Under the pieces are notes generated by a model. That model did no database searches, was not told the DNA's origin, and was given only the letters and a program-made list of their open reading frames with translations. Both the position numbers and the translations under genes were made by a program. A stretch of 6,319 nucleotides of DNA from Rubrivivax sp. (GTDB lineage Bacteria > Pseudomonadota > Gammaproteobacteria > Burkholderiales > Burkholderiaceae). The DNA lies in the NCBI GenBank assembly GCA_004211235.1, contig SEEY01000238.1:1-6319 (forward strand), written 5' to 3'. Position 1 is the stretch's first letter. Every line of letters starts with the position of its first letter. Below, in pieces: positions 1 to 6,319 of this stretch.

Positions 1-1
1 C

Positions 2-3000
2 GTGGCCAACCTGCGCCACCTGCAGGCGCTGGGCGCGCGCCATGAGCTGGGCTTCCTGGAAGCGCTGGACTACACCGCATCGCGCCAGCCGGAGGTGACC
101 GGCGACACCGAGACGCCGGGCCCGAAGGTGCAACGCATCGGCACGACGATGGCCCACCACCAGGGCATGTCCCTCGTCGCGCTCACCGAGGTGCTGTGCG
201 GCGGCGCGCCGCAGCGCTGGGCGGACAACGAGCCGCGCCTGTCCGCGGTGCGCTGGCTGCTGCATGAGCGCGCGCCGCATGAAGTGCCGCCGCTGAAGGA
301 GCCGGCCGCCACGCCCACGCGGGCTGCGCCGCGCCGCGCCCACATCTCCCTTGTCGTGCCCGACACGCGCGGCCGCGCTCTGCCCGCCACCGCCTGGCTG
401 GGCCACGGCCGGCTGACCGCCATGCTGCGCGAGCACGGCGGCGGCACGCTGATGTTCGGCGAGCCCGACAAGCAGGTGCTGGTGAGCCGCTGGCATGACG
501 ACCTCGCGCAGGACCTGCTCGGCCACCACCTGCATCTGCGCGACCTGGACACACCCTGGCCGGTCACGCACGAGGGCACCTGGCGCGGCGGCCCCGAGGC
601 CAACCCGTGGCGGTCGCTGACGCTGCGGCCCACACCGGGACCGCAGTGGCGCTACAGCGCCCGCCTGCACCCCGCCAGCGCGCAGTTCACGGCCGAAGGC
701 GACCAGTTGCAGAGCCATACCGAGGTCTGGGTGGCGGTGGAGGACGACGTCGAACTCCGCCGCATCACGCTGCGCAACCTGTCGGACAGCGAGCGTCGTC
801 TCGCCCTGGTCTCCAGCTTCGAGCCGGTGCTGGCGCCCGCGCGGGCCGACCTGGCCCACCCGGCCTTCGGCAAGCTGTTCCTGCAGGCGCGCTGGGCGCC
901 CGAGCAGCGCGCGCTGCACTGGCAGCGCCTGCCCCGGGGCCACAAGGAAGCGCCGCTGTACGCCGTGCACGCGCTGGTCGGCCTGGAGGTGGAAGGCGGC
1001 GCGCGGCTGGACCGCCTGCAGGCCGGCGCCGACCGTGCCCACTGGCTGGCCCGTGGCGGCCGCCCCGGCCAGCCGGGCGGCGCCATCGCCCGCGCGGATG
1101 CCAAGACACTGCGCGCCGGCCTGCCCGGCCTGAGCACCGAGGCCGGTGCGCTGGACACCGGCAACGACCCCATCTCGCTGCTGCACCTGGCGCTCACCAT
1201 TCCGCCCGGCGGGCGCATCACGCTGACCATCGCCACCGCCGCCGCGCCCGAGGCGCAGACGCTGAACCACGTGCTCGACAAACTGGCCCAGACGGCGCTG
1301 CGCGAGCGCACGCTGATGATGGCCCACACGATGGCCGGCGTGCGCACCCAGGGCGCCGGCCTGGCCCCGGGCGCCTGGCGCGCCGGCCTGGCGCTGCAGA
1401 CCCTGCTGACCTCGCAGGGCCCGCGCGACGGTGTGCCGGCGCTGGAGGGCTTCTTCCAGCGCGACGCGCTGTGGCGCCACGGCGTGTCGGGCGACGCGCC
1501 CATCATCCTCGTCCGCGTGGCCGACACGACCGGCGTGCTGATGGTGCGCGAGCTCTGCGCGCTGCTGCAGGCCCAGGGCAGCCCGCTGGCGGTGGACATC
1601 GTCGTGCTGGATGCCGAGCCGGCGTCCTACCTGGCGCCGGTGTCGCGCGCGTTGCGCTCGCTGGCCGAGCAGCAGCAGCGCGGCCGCGCGCGGCTGCACG
1701 TGCTGTCCGATGGCGCGGTGCAGGACGACACCCGCTTCGCGCTGAACCTGCTCGCCCGGGTGCGCTGGTTTGCCGATGGCCGGCCGCTGGCACAGCAGCT
1801 CGAACGCATCGCCGTGCCGCATGAGCAGGCCGCCAAGGCCCGCCGTGCCGCGCTCGCGACGCATGTGCTGTGGCAGCCCGCCGAGCCGGGCGCCCTGCAA
1901 CCGACGCATGACTTCGACACCGCCAGCGGCGCCTGCCGCTTCGAACTGGGGCCCAAGAGCCAGCCGCCGCGGCCCTGGGTCAACGTCATCGCCAACGAAG
2001 ACTTCGGCTGCCAGGTCTCGGAGCGCGGTGCCGGCATGGCCTGGGCCGAGAACAGCCGCCTGCACCAGATCACGCCCTGGTCGAACGACGCGCTGCTGGA
2101 CTCGCCGGGCGAATGGCTGATCCTGCACTGCCTGGACAGCGGCTGCGCCTGGCTGCTCGGCCGCGCCAGCTCCCACCAGGTGGTGGCCCACCTGCCGGGG
2201 GCCACGGCGCTGGCCTTCACGCTGCCCGGCCTGGTCGTGCGGCTGCGCTGGACCGTGGACGCGCAGACGGCCGTGCGGCAATGCCAGGTGGAGCTGCACG
2301 CGGCGCCCGGCAGCGCGCCGCGTCGGCTGCGCTTTCTGGCCGGCGCGCAATGGCAGCTCGGCATGGACAGCAGCGCCCGCCGCAGCGTCGTCACGCGCAT
2401 CGAGGCCGGCTCCGCCGACGCGCCCACGCTGGTGTTCGCCACGCAGGCCGACGGCCTCAACGGCTTTGGCGGCCAAACGGCCTGGCTGGCACTGCGCCCG
2501 ACGCGCGGCGGCGACCAGACGCCCGACCAGATCGAGAGCCTGGCTGAGGACCACGCCCTGTGGCCCTGGCCGGATGAGGCCGGCTTCACGGCCGACCTCA
2601 ATCCGCCACGGCTGTGGAACGCCGCCATCGAGGCCAGCGGCGACCGCCGCCTGCTGTTCGACGATGAAGGCCGCCTCGTCATGCCGCATGCACTGGACGG
2701 CCAGGCCGGCCCGGGCACCGACGCCGCCGCGCTGCTCGCCGTGCCGTTGCGCCTGGAAGCCGGCCATGCCTGGCACGGGACCGTCCTGTTAGGCCACGGC
2801 GCCAGCCTGAACGCCGCGCGCGACCTGGCCCGCACTGCCTGGCCGGTGGATCCGCTGCAGCGCCTGGCCGGGCAGCGCGCCGTGTGGCGCGAGCTGTGCT
2901 CGCCCGTGCAGGTGGCCACGCCTGACGCCGGCTTCGACGCGCTGGTGAACCACTGGCTGCCGACCCAGGTGCTGGCCTGCCGCATCTGGGGCCGCGCCGG

Positions 3001-4414
3001 CTTCTTCCAGGCCGGCGGCGCCTTCGGCTTCCGCGATCAGTTGCAGGACGCGATGTCGCTGGTGCAGCACGCGCCCCAGCGGCTGGCGGCGCAGATCCGC
3101 CGCCACGCGCAGCGCCAGTTCCCGGAAGGCGACGTGCAGCATTGGTGGCACGAGCCGGCCGGTGCCGGCGTGCGCACGCATTTCGCCGACGACCGGCTGT
3201 GGCTGGGGCTGGCGCTGGCGCTCTACACCGAGCGCACCGGCGACACCTCGCTGGCCGATGAGCAACTGCCCTTCATCGAGGGCCGGCCCGTGCCCGAGGG
3301 CGCCGAGGACATCTACGAGACGCCCGCCATCACGGCCGAGACGGCCAGCCTCTACGAACACGCGGCACGCTCCATCGACATCAGCCTGCCGGTGGGCGCG
3401 CACGGCCTGCCGCTGTTCGGCACCGGCGACTGGAACGACGGCATGAACCGCGTCGGCGCGGGGGGCAAGGGCGAGTCCGTCTGGATGGGCTTCTTCCTGT
3501 GCGCCGTCATCGATGCCATGCATCCGCTGGCGGTTGCACGCGGCGAGGACGCCCGCGCGCAGACCTGGCGCCAGGCGCGCGACAAGCTGGCCGCGGCGCT
3601 GGATGACGGCGCCTGGGACGGCGACTGGTACCGCCGCGGCTGGTTCGACGACGGCAGCGTGCTGGGCACGCACACGGCGAAGGAATGCCGCATCGACCTG
3701 ATCGTGCAGGCCTGGGCCGTGCTGACCGGCGCTGCGAGACCCGAGCGTGCCGAGCAGGCCCTGGACAGCGCCTGGCGCGAGCTGCACGACCGCGACGCCC
3801 ACCTGCTGCGCCTGCTGTGGCCGCCGTTGAAGGACCACCAGCCCGAGGCCGGCTACATCCAGGCCTACCCCGGCGGCGTGCGCGAGAACGGCGGCCAGTA
3901 CAACCACGCCGCCACCTGGGCGCTGATGGCCAGCGCCAAGCTCGGCCAGGCGGACCGCGCCTGGGCCGCCTTCACGGCCATCAGCCCGGCGCACCGCGGC
4001 GCACACGGTGCCACCTACGGGCTGGAACCTTTCGCCGTGGCGGGCGACATCGAGACCGCGCAGCCGCATGCCGGCCGGGGCGGCTGGAGCTGGTACACGG
4101 GCGCGGCCGGCTGGCTGCTGCGCGCGGCCATCGAGTCGATGTGCGGCGTGCGCTTGAGCGGTGGCCGCTTGACGGTGCAGCCCTGCCTGCCGCCGCACTG
4201 GTCGCAGGCGCGGGTGCGGCTGCAGGTGGACGGGCGCGGCATCGACGTGCTGGTGCAGCGCGCCGCGCCGAGCGCCAACACGCCGGCCGGCTATCGTCGC
4301 CTGGCGCCGGGCACGACGTTGACGCTGGCCGAAGCCCAGGGTGAACTGCGCCTGTGGGTGCCGGCCCCGGAACGTGCCGCCGCTGCACGCGCCGAGCCTG
4401 CGGTGCTCGTTTGA
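2..4414 (+). CDS. ndvB: Cyclic beta-1,2-glucan synthase, C-terminal part (5'-partial)
   Basis: This is the last ~1,470 residues of an NdvB/ChvB/Cgs-type inner-membrane enzyme that builds cyclic beta-1,2-glucan, a periplasmic osmoregulated polysaccharide. Family members are about 2,800 residues, so roughly half is missing upstream. The frame is open at the left edge and the first codon is a GTG inside a domain, not a start. Visible in order: the end of the glycoamylase-like domain with AHHQGMS (residues 51-57); the first GT36-associated beta domain from GHGRLTAML (134-142) to ADLAHPAF (282-289); SGDAPIILVRV (496-506); a second beta domain beginning near PWVNVIANEDFG (658-669); and the GH94 catalytic domain with GGAFGFRDQLQD (1005-1016), EGDVQHWWH (1042-1050), TGDWNDGMN (1141-1149), RENGGQYNH (1294-1302) and GRGGWSWYTG (1358-1367). 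By family analogy Asp1146 in WNDG is the catalytic acid. In Cgs proteins the GH94 part trims the linear glucan by phosphorolysis and so controls ring size. All motifs are intact, so this half looks functional. The TGA stop lies 10 bases before a terminator hairpin. Confidence 0.93.
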   Translation: MANLRHLQALGARHELGFLEALDYTASRQPEVTGDTETPGPKVQRIGTTMAHHQGMSLVALTEVLCGGAPQRWADNEPRLSAVRWLLHERAPHEVPPLKEPAATPTRAAPRRAHISLVVPDTRGRALPATAWLGHGRLTAMLREHGGGTLMFGEPDKQVLVSRWHDDLAQDLLGHHLHLRDLDTPWPVTHEGTWRGGPEANPWRSLTLRPTPGPQWRYSARLHPASAQFTAEGDQLQSHTEVWVAVEDDVELRRITLRNLSDSERRLALVSSFEPVLAPARADLAHPAFGKLFLQARWAPEQRALHWQRLPRGHKEAPLYAVHALVGLEVEGGARLDRLQAGADRAHWLARGGRPGQPGGAIARADAKTLRAGLPGLSTEAGALDTGNDPISLLHLALTIPPGGRITLTIATAAAPEAQTLNHVLDKLAQTALRERTLMMAHTMAGVRTQGAGLAPGAWRAGLALQTLLTSQGPRDGVPALEGFFQRDALWRHGVSGDAPIILVRVADTTGVLMVRELCALLQAQGSPLAVDIVVLDAEPASYLAPVSRALRSLAEQQQRGRARLHVLSDGAVQDDTRFALNLLARVRWFADGRPLAQQLERIAVPHEQAAKARRAALATHVLWQPAEPGALQPTHDFDTASGACRFELGPKSQPPRPWVNVIANEDFGCQVSERGAGMAWAENSRLHQITPWSNDALLDSPGEWLILHCLDSGCAWLLGRASSHQVVAHLPGATALAFTLPGLVVRLRWTVDAQTAVRQCQVELHAAPGSAPRRLRFLAGAQWQLGMDSSARRSVVTRIEAGSADAPTLVFATQADGLNGFGGQTAWLALRPTRGGDQTPDQIESLAEDHALWPWPDEAGFTADLNPPRLWNAAIEASGDRRLLFDDEGRLVMPHALDGQAGPGTDAAALLAVPLRLEAGHAWHGTVLLGHGASLNAARDLARTAWPVDPLQRLAGQRAVWRELCSPVQVATPDAGFDALVNHWLPTQVLACRIWGRAGFFQAGGAFGFRDQLQDAMSLVQHAPQRLAAQIRRHAQRQFPEGDVQHWWHEPAGAGVRTHFADDRLWLGLALALYTERTGDTSLADEQLPFIEGRPVPEGAEDIYETPAITAETASLYEHAARSIDISLPVGAHGLPLFGTGDWNDGMNRVGAGGKGESVWMGFFLCAVIDAMHPLAVARGEDARAQTWRQARDKLAAALDDGAWDGDWYRRGWFDDGSVLGTHTAKECRIDLIVQAWAVLTGAARPERAEQALDSAWRELHDRDAHLLRLLWPPLKDHQPEAGYIQAYPGGVRENGGQYNHAATWALMASAKLGQADRAWAAFTAISPAHRGAHGATYGLEPFAVAGDIETAQPHAGRGGWSWYTGAAGWLLRAAIESMCGVRLSGGRLTVQPCLPPHWSQARVRLQVDGRGIDVLVQRAAPSANTPAGYRRLAPGTTLTLAEAQGELRLWVPAPERAAAARAEPAVLV

Positions 4415-4424
4415 AGTGCACAAA

Positions 4425-4452
4425 AGGAAGCGGCCCCGAGGGGCCGCTTCTT
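4425..4452. terminator. Bidirectional Rho-independent terminator
   Basis: A perfect inverted repeat pairs 4427-4437 with 4440-4450 (core AAGCGGCCCC / GGGGCCGCTT), and weaker pairs extend it to 4425/4452. After allowing a minimal CGAG loop the stem is about 10 bp and very GC-rich. On the plus strand it lies 10 bases after the glucan synthase stop and is followed by a weak T-rich run (TTCTTAC). On the minus strand it lies about 20 bases after the small gene's stop and is followed by a better T run (CCTTTTG). Its position between two converging genes fits a shared terminator. No termination activity can be proved from sequence. Confidence 0.8.
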
Positions 4453-4472
4453 ACATTCGGTAAAAGGAGCCG

Positions 4473-4679
4473 TCAGACGGTGAAACTCAGGCAAAGCGCC
4501 ATGACGAGGCCACCCAGCAAGACGGTGGTGAAGAGGCGATGGCCCACGGCAGCGTCGATGGACTCCAGGGAGCACAGTGCACGCTGGCTGCGATCCGAAA
4601 GACCGCGGCACTGACGCAGGTGCGCGCCCAGGCTGTCCAGGTGCTGGCGAAGCAGGTGATCGGTGGCGGCACGGGACAT
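4473..4679 (-). CDS. Small protein with C-terminal membrane anchor, unknown function
   Basis: This 68-residue product belongs to no family I recognise. Residues 1-48 are polar, rich in Leu, Arg, Ser and His, and probably helical (for example DHLLRQHLDSLGAHLRQC). Residues 49-68 (LFTTVLLGGLVMALCLSFTV) form one hydrophobic stretch ending at the C-terminus. This suggests a tail-anchored inner-membrane protein with a cytoplasmic N-terminal helical part. It has two Cys residues outside the membrane segment and no signal peptide. The ATG start is supported by AGGAG exactly 9 bases upstream, and the gene ends just before a terminator hairpin, so it appears to be a complete single-gene transcription unit. 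It is convergent with the glucan synthase gene and divergent from the transporter gene. The reading of this frame as real rests on the ribosome binding site, the terminator and the clean hydrophobic tail. Function is unknown; an envelope-stress or osmotic role is only suggested by its neighbours. Confidence 0.75.
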   Translation of the reverse strand: MSRAATDHLLRQHLDSLGAHLRQCRGLSDRSQRALCSLESIDAAVGHRLFTTVLLGGLVMALCLSFTV

Positions 4680-4688
4680 GTTGAAGTA

Positions 4689-4693
4689 CTCCT
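4689..4693 (-). promoter_or_regulatory. Ribosome binding site of the small membrane protein gene
   Basis: The minus strand reads AGGAG here, followed by 9 bases and then ATG (ending at 4679). This is a strong Shine-Dalgarno match at a usable spacing. It decides the start of the 68-residue gene and is one of the main reasons to accept that gene as real. Confidence 0.8.
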
Positions 4694-4701
4694 GGGGGGT
4701 G

Positions 4702-4728
4702 AAAGTGAACTTTAAAACTCGAAACGAG
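4702..4728 (-). promoter_or_regulatory. AT-rich candidate promoter region of the small gene
   Basis: This is the most AT-rich stretch of the window and lies 23-49 bases upstream of the small gene's start. The minus strand contains TTTAAA (4711-4716), a 4-of-6 match to a sigma-70 -10 box, but no convincing -35 box at 16-18 bases. Two small palindromes overlap it: AAAGTgaACTTT (4702-4713) and CTCGaaaCGAG (4718-4728). Their arms are only 5 and 4 bp, so they may be chance. Call this a likely promoter location, not a defined promoter. Confidence 0.3.
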
Positions 4729-4758
4729 CCGTTGCATTCGGAGATGGGAACACCCTGC

Positions 4759-4776
4759 CGTAGGAACTTTCCTACG
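4759..4776. promoter_or_regulatory. Perfect palindrome, possible operator or regulator-binding site
   Basis: The sequence CGTAGGAA-CT-TTCCTACG is an 8 bp inverted repeat with a 2-base centre and no mismatch. It lies in the 120-base gap between two divergent genes, 80 bases upstream of the small gene's start and 24 bases upstream of the transporter start. Size, symmetry and position fit a homodimeric regulator site that could serve both genes. Alternatively it could form a short hairpin in the transporter's leader. The cognate regulator is not in the window and cannot be named from sequence. Confidence 0.5.
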
Positions 4777-4799
4777 CGGGTGGCGCCTGGCTGGGCACC

Positions 4800-6319
4800 A
4801 TGATTGCCCGGCTAGGCGGACTCCTGCGTCTTCCCGGGCTGCGTCGGCTCGTCGAGTGCGGCTTCTTGATCGCCGCAATGGTGTTCCTCGGCAATTCCCA
4901 TGCCCAGACGTTGCAGATCGGTTCCAAACGTTTCACGGAGAGCTACCTGCTCGGTGAAATCGTCAGCCAGACGCTGAACGCTCAGGGCGTCAAGGCCGAG
5001 CACCGGCAGGGTCTGGGCAACACCGCCATCCTGGCCGCAGCGCTGCGGCAGGGTCAGATCGACGTCTACCCGGAGTACACCGGCACCATCGTGCGTGAAC
5101 TGCTGAAACGTGAATCGACCGCGGACGCCCAGGCGCCGCTGGCGCAGATCGACGCCTGGCTGAAACCGCTCGGCCTGAAGGCCGCCGTGCCGCTGGGCTT
5201 CAACAACAGCTATGCGCTGGCGATGCGCGAGGCCGACGCCGCGCGACTGGGCATCGCGACGATCTCCGAACTCGCCGCCAAGGCGCCGGCACTCAAGCCC
5301 GGCCTGTCGCACGAGTTCATCGCCCGCGCCGATGGCTGGCCGGCGCTGCAGCGCGCCTACGGCCTGCCGCTCAAACCGGGCGACGGGCTGGACCATGGCC
5401 TGGCCTACCAGGCGCTGGCGGCAGGCCAGGTCGACCTCATCGACGTGTACACGACCGACGCGCAACTCGCCCGCCAGCCGGTGCGCGTGTTGCGTGACGA
5501 CCGGCAGTTCTTTCCGCGCTATGACGCCGTGCTGCTGATGCGCGCCGGTGTCGACGACCGGCCGCTGCAGGGGCTGGCCGGCCGGCTGCCCGAGGCCCGC
5601 ATGATCCAGCTGAACGCCGCAGCCGAGCTGGAGGGAAGGCCCTTCGCCGAGGTGGCGCGGGACTTCCTGGAGGACGCGCCGGGTGCCGCGGCGAGTGCGG
5701 CGCCGACGCAGTCGCAGTCCGCGTTGAAATCGCCGTCGCCGAACAACTTCACCGCACGGCTGCTGGCGCCCGATCTCGCCAGGCTGCTCACGCAGCATCT
5801 GGCGCTGGTGCTGGGATCGCTGCTGCTCGCCGTGGCGGTGGCCGTGCCGCTGGGCATCGCGGCGCACCGCCTGCCCGCGCTGGCCGCGCCGGTCATGGCC
5901 GTCACCGGCCTGTTGCAGACGTTGCCCTCGCTGGCGCTGCTGGCTTTCCTCATCGCCATGCTGGGCCGCATCGGCTTCGTGCCGGCGCTGCTGGCGCTGT
6001 TCGTCTATGCGCTGCTGCCCATCGTGCGCAACACCCACGCCGGACTGCAGGCGGTTTCCCCGAGCCTGACGCAGGCAGCGCTGGCGCTCGGCCTCACGCG
6101 CGGCCAGGCACTGCGTGCCATCGAGCTGCCGCTGGCGCTGCCGACGCTGATGGCGGGCGTGAAGACGGCCGCCGTCACGAACGTCGGCACGGCGACGGTG
6201 GCCGCCTTCGTCGGCGCCGCACTCGCCGCGGCACCCGGCGCGTCCTCCAGGAAGTCCCGCGCCACCTCGGCGAAGGGCCTTCCCTCCAGCTCGGCTGCGG
6301 CGTTCAGCTGGATCATGCG
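4800..6319 (+). CDS. Osmoprotectant-type ABC importer, binding protein-permease fusion (3'-partial, chimeric end)
   Basis: The frame runs from ATG 4800 to the window edge with no stop. An in-frame TAG at 4761 limits the start; ATG 4800 is preferred because it supplies a signal peptide, although no strong Shine-Dalgarno precedes it. Residues 1-35 form the signal sequence (RR at 15-16, hydrophobic core 20-31, SHA/QT cleavage at 35/36). Residues 38-298 are an OpuAC/ProX/OsmF-like periplasmic binding domain: IGSKRFTES (40-48), DVYPEYTGT (88-96), Tyr138 in SYALAMR and DVYTTDA (215-221). A Ser/Pro/Gln-rich linker (about 299-317) leads to a permease of the BPD type with several membrane helices from about residue 334 and the EAA loop QAALALGLTRGQ...ELP (425-444) that contacts the ATPase. 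The likely substrate is a quaternary amine such as glycine betaine or choline. Genuine sequence ends near residue 473 (FVGA, where family members continue GGxG); the remaining 33 codons are the reverse complement of bases 5598-5705 of this same gene. The last membrane helix and stop are therefore absent. The ATPase gene is not in the window. Confidence 0.88.
   Translation, partial: MIARLGGLLRLPGLRRLVECGFLIAAMVFLGNSHAQTLQIGSKRFTESYLLGEIVSQTLNAQGVKAEHRQGLGNTAILAAALRQGQIDVYPEYTGTIVRELLKRESTADAQAPLAQIDAWLKPLGLKAAVPLGFNNSYALAMREADAARLGIATISELAAKAPALKPGLSHEFIARADGWPALQRAYGLPLKPGDGLDHGLAYQALAAGQVDLIDVYTTDAQLARQPVRVLRDDRQFFPRYDAVLLMRAGVDDRPLQGLAGRLPEARMIQLNAAAELEGRPFAEVARDFLEDAPGAAASAAPTQSQSALKSPSPNNFTARLLAPDLARLLTQHLALVLGSLLLAVAVAVPLGIAAHRLPALAAPVMAVTGLLQTLPSLALLAFLIAMLGRIGFVPALLALFVYALLPIVRNTHAGLQAVSPSLTQAALALGLTRGQALRAIELPLALPTLMAGVKTAAVTNVGTATVAAFVGAALAAAPGASSRKSRATSAKGLPSSSAAAFSWIM
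5598..5708 (+). repeat. Left arm of a perfect 111-bp inverted repeat
   Basis: These bases encode the end of the binding domain and the start of the linker (from RMIQLNAAAELEG to AAPT, residues ~267-303). They fit the binding-protein family in this frame, so this arm is the original. The same 111 bases recur in reverse complement at the window's end. Identity stops abruptly on the inner side: base 5709 is C, and 6208 would need to be G but is T. Confidence 0.97.
6209..6319 (-). repeat. Right arm of the 111-bp inverted repeat (probable fold-back junction)
   Basis: These bases are the exact reverse complement of 5598-5708 and run to the last base, so the true repeat may be longer. On the minus strand they encode binding-domain residues again (MIQLNAAAELEG...), while on the plus strand they replace the expected end of the permease with a Ser/Ala-rich tail unlike the family. 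The breakpoint is within 6209-6218: CGTCGGCGCC reads correctly as permease (F-V-G-A) and also as the complement of the linker at 5699-5708. About 10 bp of microhomology is thus present at the switch point. The most likely cause is an amplification or assembly chimera; a genuine inverted duplication is the alternative. Confidence 0.97.

Noticed and set aside
1627..2985. 452-codon minus-strand frame, plus shorter minus- and plus-strand frames within 70-2985
   Set aside because: All lie opposite or out of frame with the well-supported glucan synthase and have Arg/Ala/Ser/Pro-rich compositions typical of shadow frames.
2789..4423. 544-codon open frame on the minus strand opposite the glucan synthase
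   Set aside because: High GC leaves long stop-free antisense frames. The product is a repetitive Ala/Arg/Gly/Gln-rich string with no motif, while the plus strand carries continuous family motifs.
4354..4614. 86-codon plus-strand frame over the end of the glucan synthase and the small gene
   Set aside because: It runs through the terminator hairpin, has no ribosome binding site that I can see, and gives an Arg/Gly-rich product without motifs.
4732..4760. Possible sigma-70 promoter for the importer (TTGCAT at 4732-4737)
   Set aside because: Only half of the -35 consensus matches, and the base run at the right spacing (CTGCCG) is not a -10 box. No plus-strand promoter can be supported.
4680..4799. 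Riboswitch or small RNA in the divergent intergenic region
   Set aside because: Only 120 bases are available, and beyond the short palindromes I see no conserved riboswitch core or extended folding.
4291..4878. 195-codon minus-strand frame spanning the terminator, small gene and intergenic region
   Set aside because: It crosses the terminator hairpin and overlaps the better-supported 68-residue gene in another frame, and it has no recognisable motif.
4812..6038. 408-codon minus-strand frame opposite the importer
   Set aside because: Its product is a low-complexity Gln/Arg/Gly-rich string. The plus-strand frame shows a signal peptide, binding-protein motifs and an EAA loop.
6005..6316. Minus-strand frame starting MIQLNAAAELEG, apparently a second binding-protein fragment
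   Set aside because: Its first ~37 residues are the copied right arm of the inverted repeat, and the rest is antisense of the permease. It is a product of the fold-back junction, not a gene.

Overview
The window is 6,319 bases of very GC-rich DNA with strong G/C third-position bias, from a Gram-negative bacterium. Protein style and gene content fit a betaproteobacterium of the Burkholderiales (Rubrivivax/Leptothrix/Ideonella-like). That placement is inferred from composition and protein flavour; no marker gene is present.

Layout: (1) Bases 2-4414, plus strand, hold the C-terminal ~1,470 residues of a giant cyclic beta-1,2-glucan synthase (NdvB/ChvB/Cgs family). They contain the end of the glycoamylase-like domain, the glycosyltransferase-36-associated beta domains and the GH94 phosphorylase-like catalytic domain. 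The N-terminal half lies before the window. (2) A GC-rich hairpin at 4425-4452 sits between two converging genes and can act as a terminator in both directions. (3) Bases 4473-4679, minus strand, encode a 68-residue protein with a C-terminal membrane helix and a good ribosome binding site. (4) Bases 4680-4799 are a divergent, less GC-rich intergenic region with a perfect 8+2+8 palindrome. (5) From 4800 to the window end, plus strand, lies a gene for an osmoprotectant-type (glycine betaine/choline/QAT family) ABC importer in which the periplasmic binding protein is fused in front of the permease. Because it has no stop codon inside the window it is easily overlooked.

Functional theme: cyclic glucans are periplasmic osmoregulated solutes made mainly at low osmolarity, and Opu/Osm-type importers bring in compatible solutes at high osmolarity. 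The locus may therefore be an envelope/osmotic adaptation neighbourhood. This is inference; the genes are not in one operon.

The most unusual structure is a perfect inverted repeat of at least 111 bp. Bases 6209-6319, running to the very last base, are the exact reverse complement of 5598-5708 inside the same gene. The permease reading frame leaves its family consensus exactly at this junction (after FVGA, where GG is expected), and about 10 bases of microhomology are likely at the breakpoint. This looks like a fold-back chimera (amplification or assembly artefact at a contig end) more than a natural gene structure, though a real inverted duplication is not excluded. Residues encoded after about 6218 should not be trusted. 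I found no RNA genes, CRISPR arrays, insertion sequences or other convincing new system.
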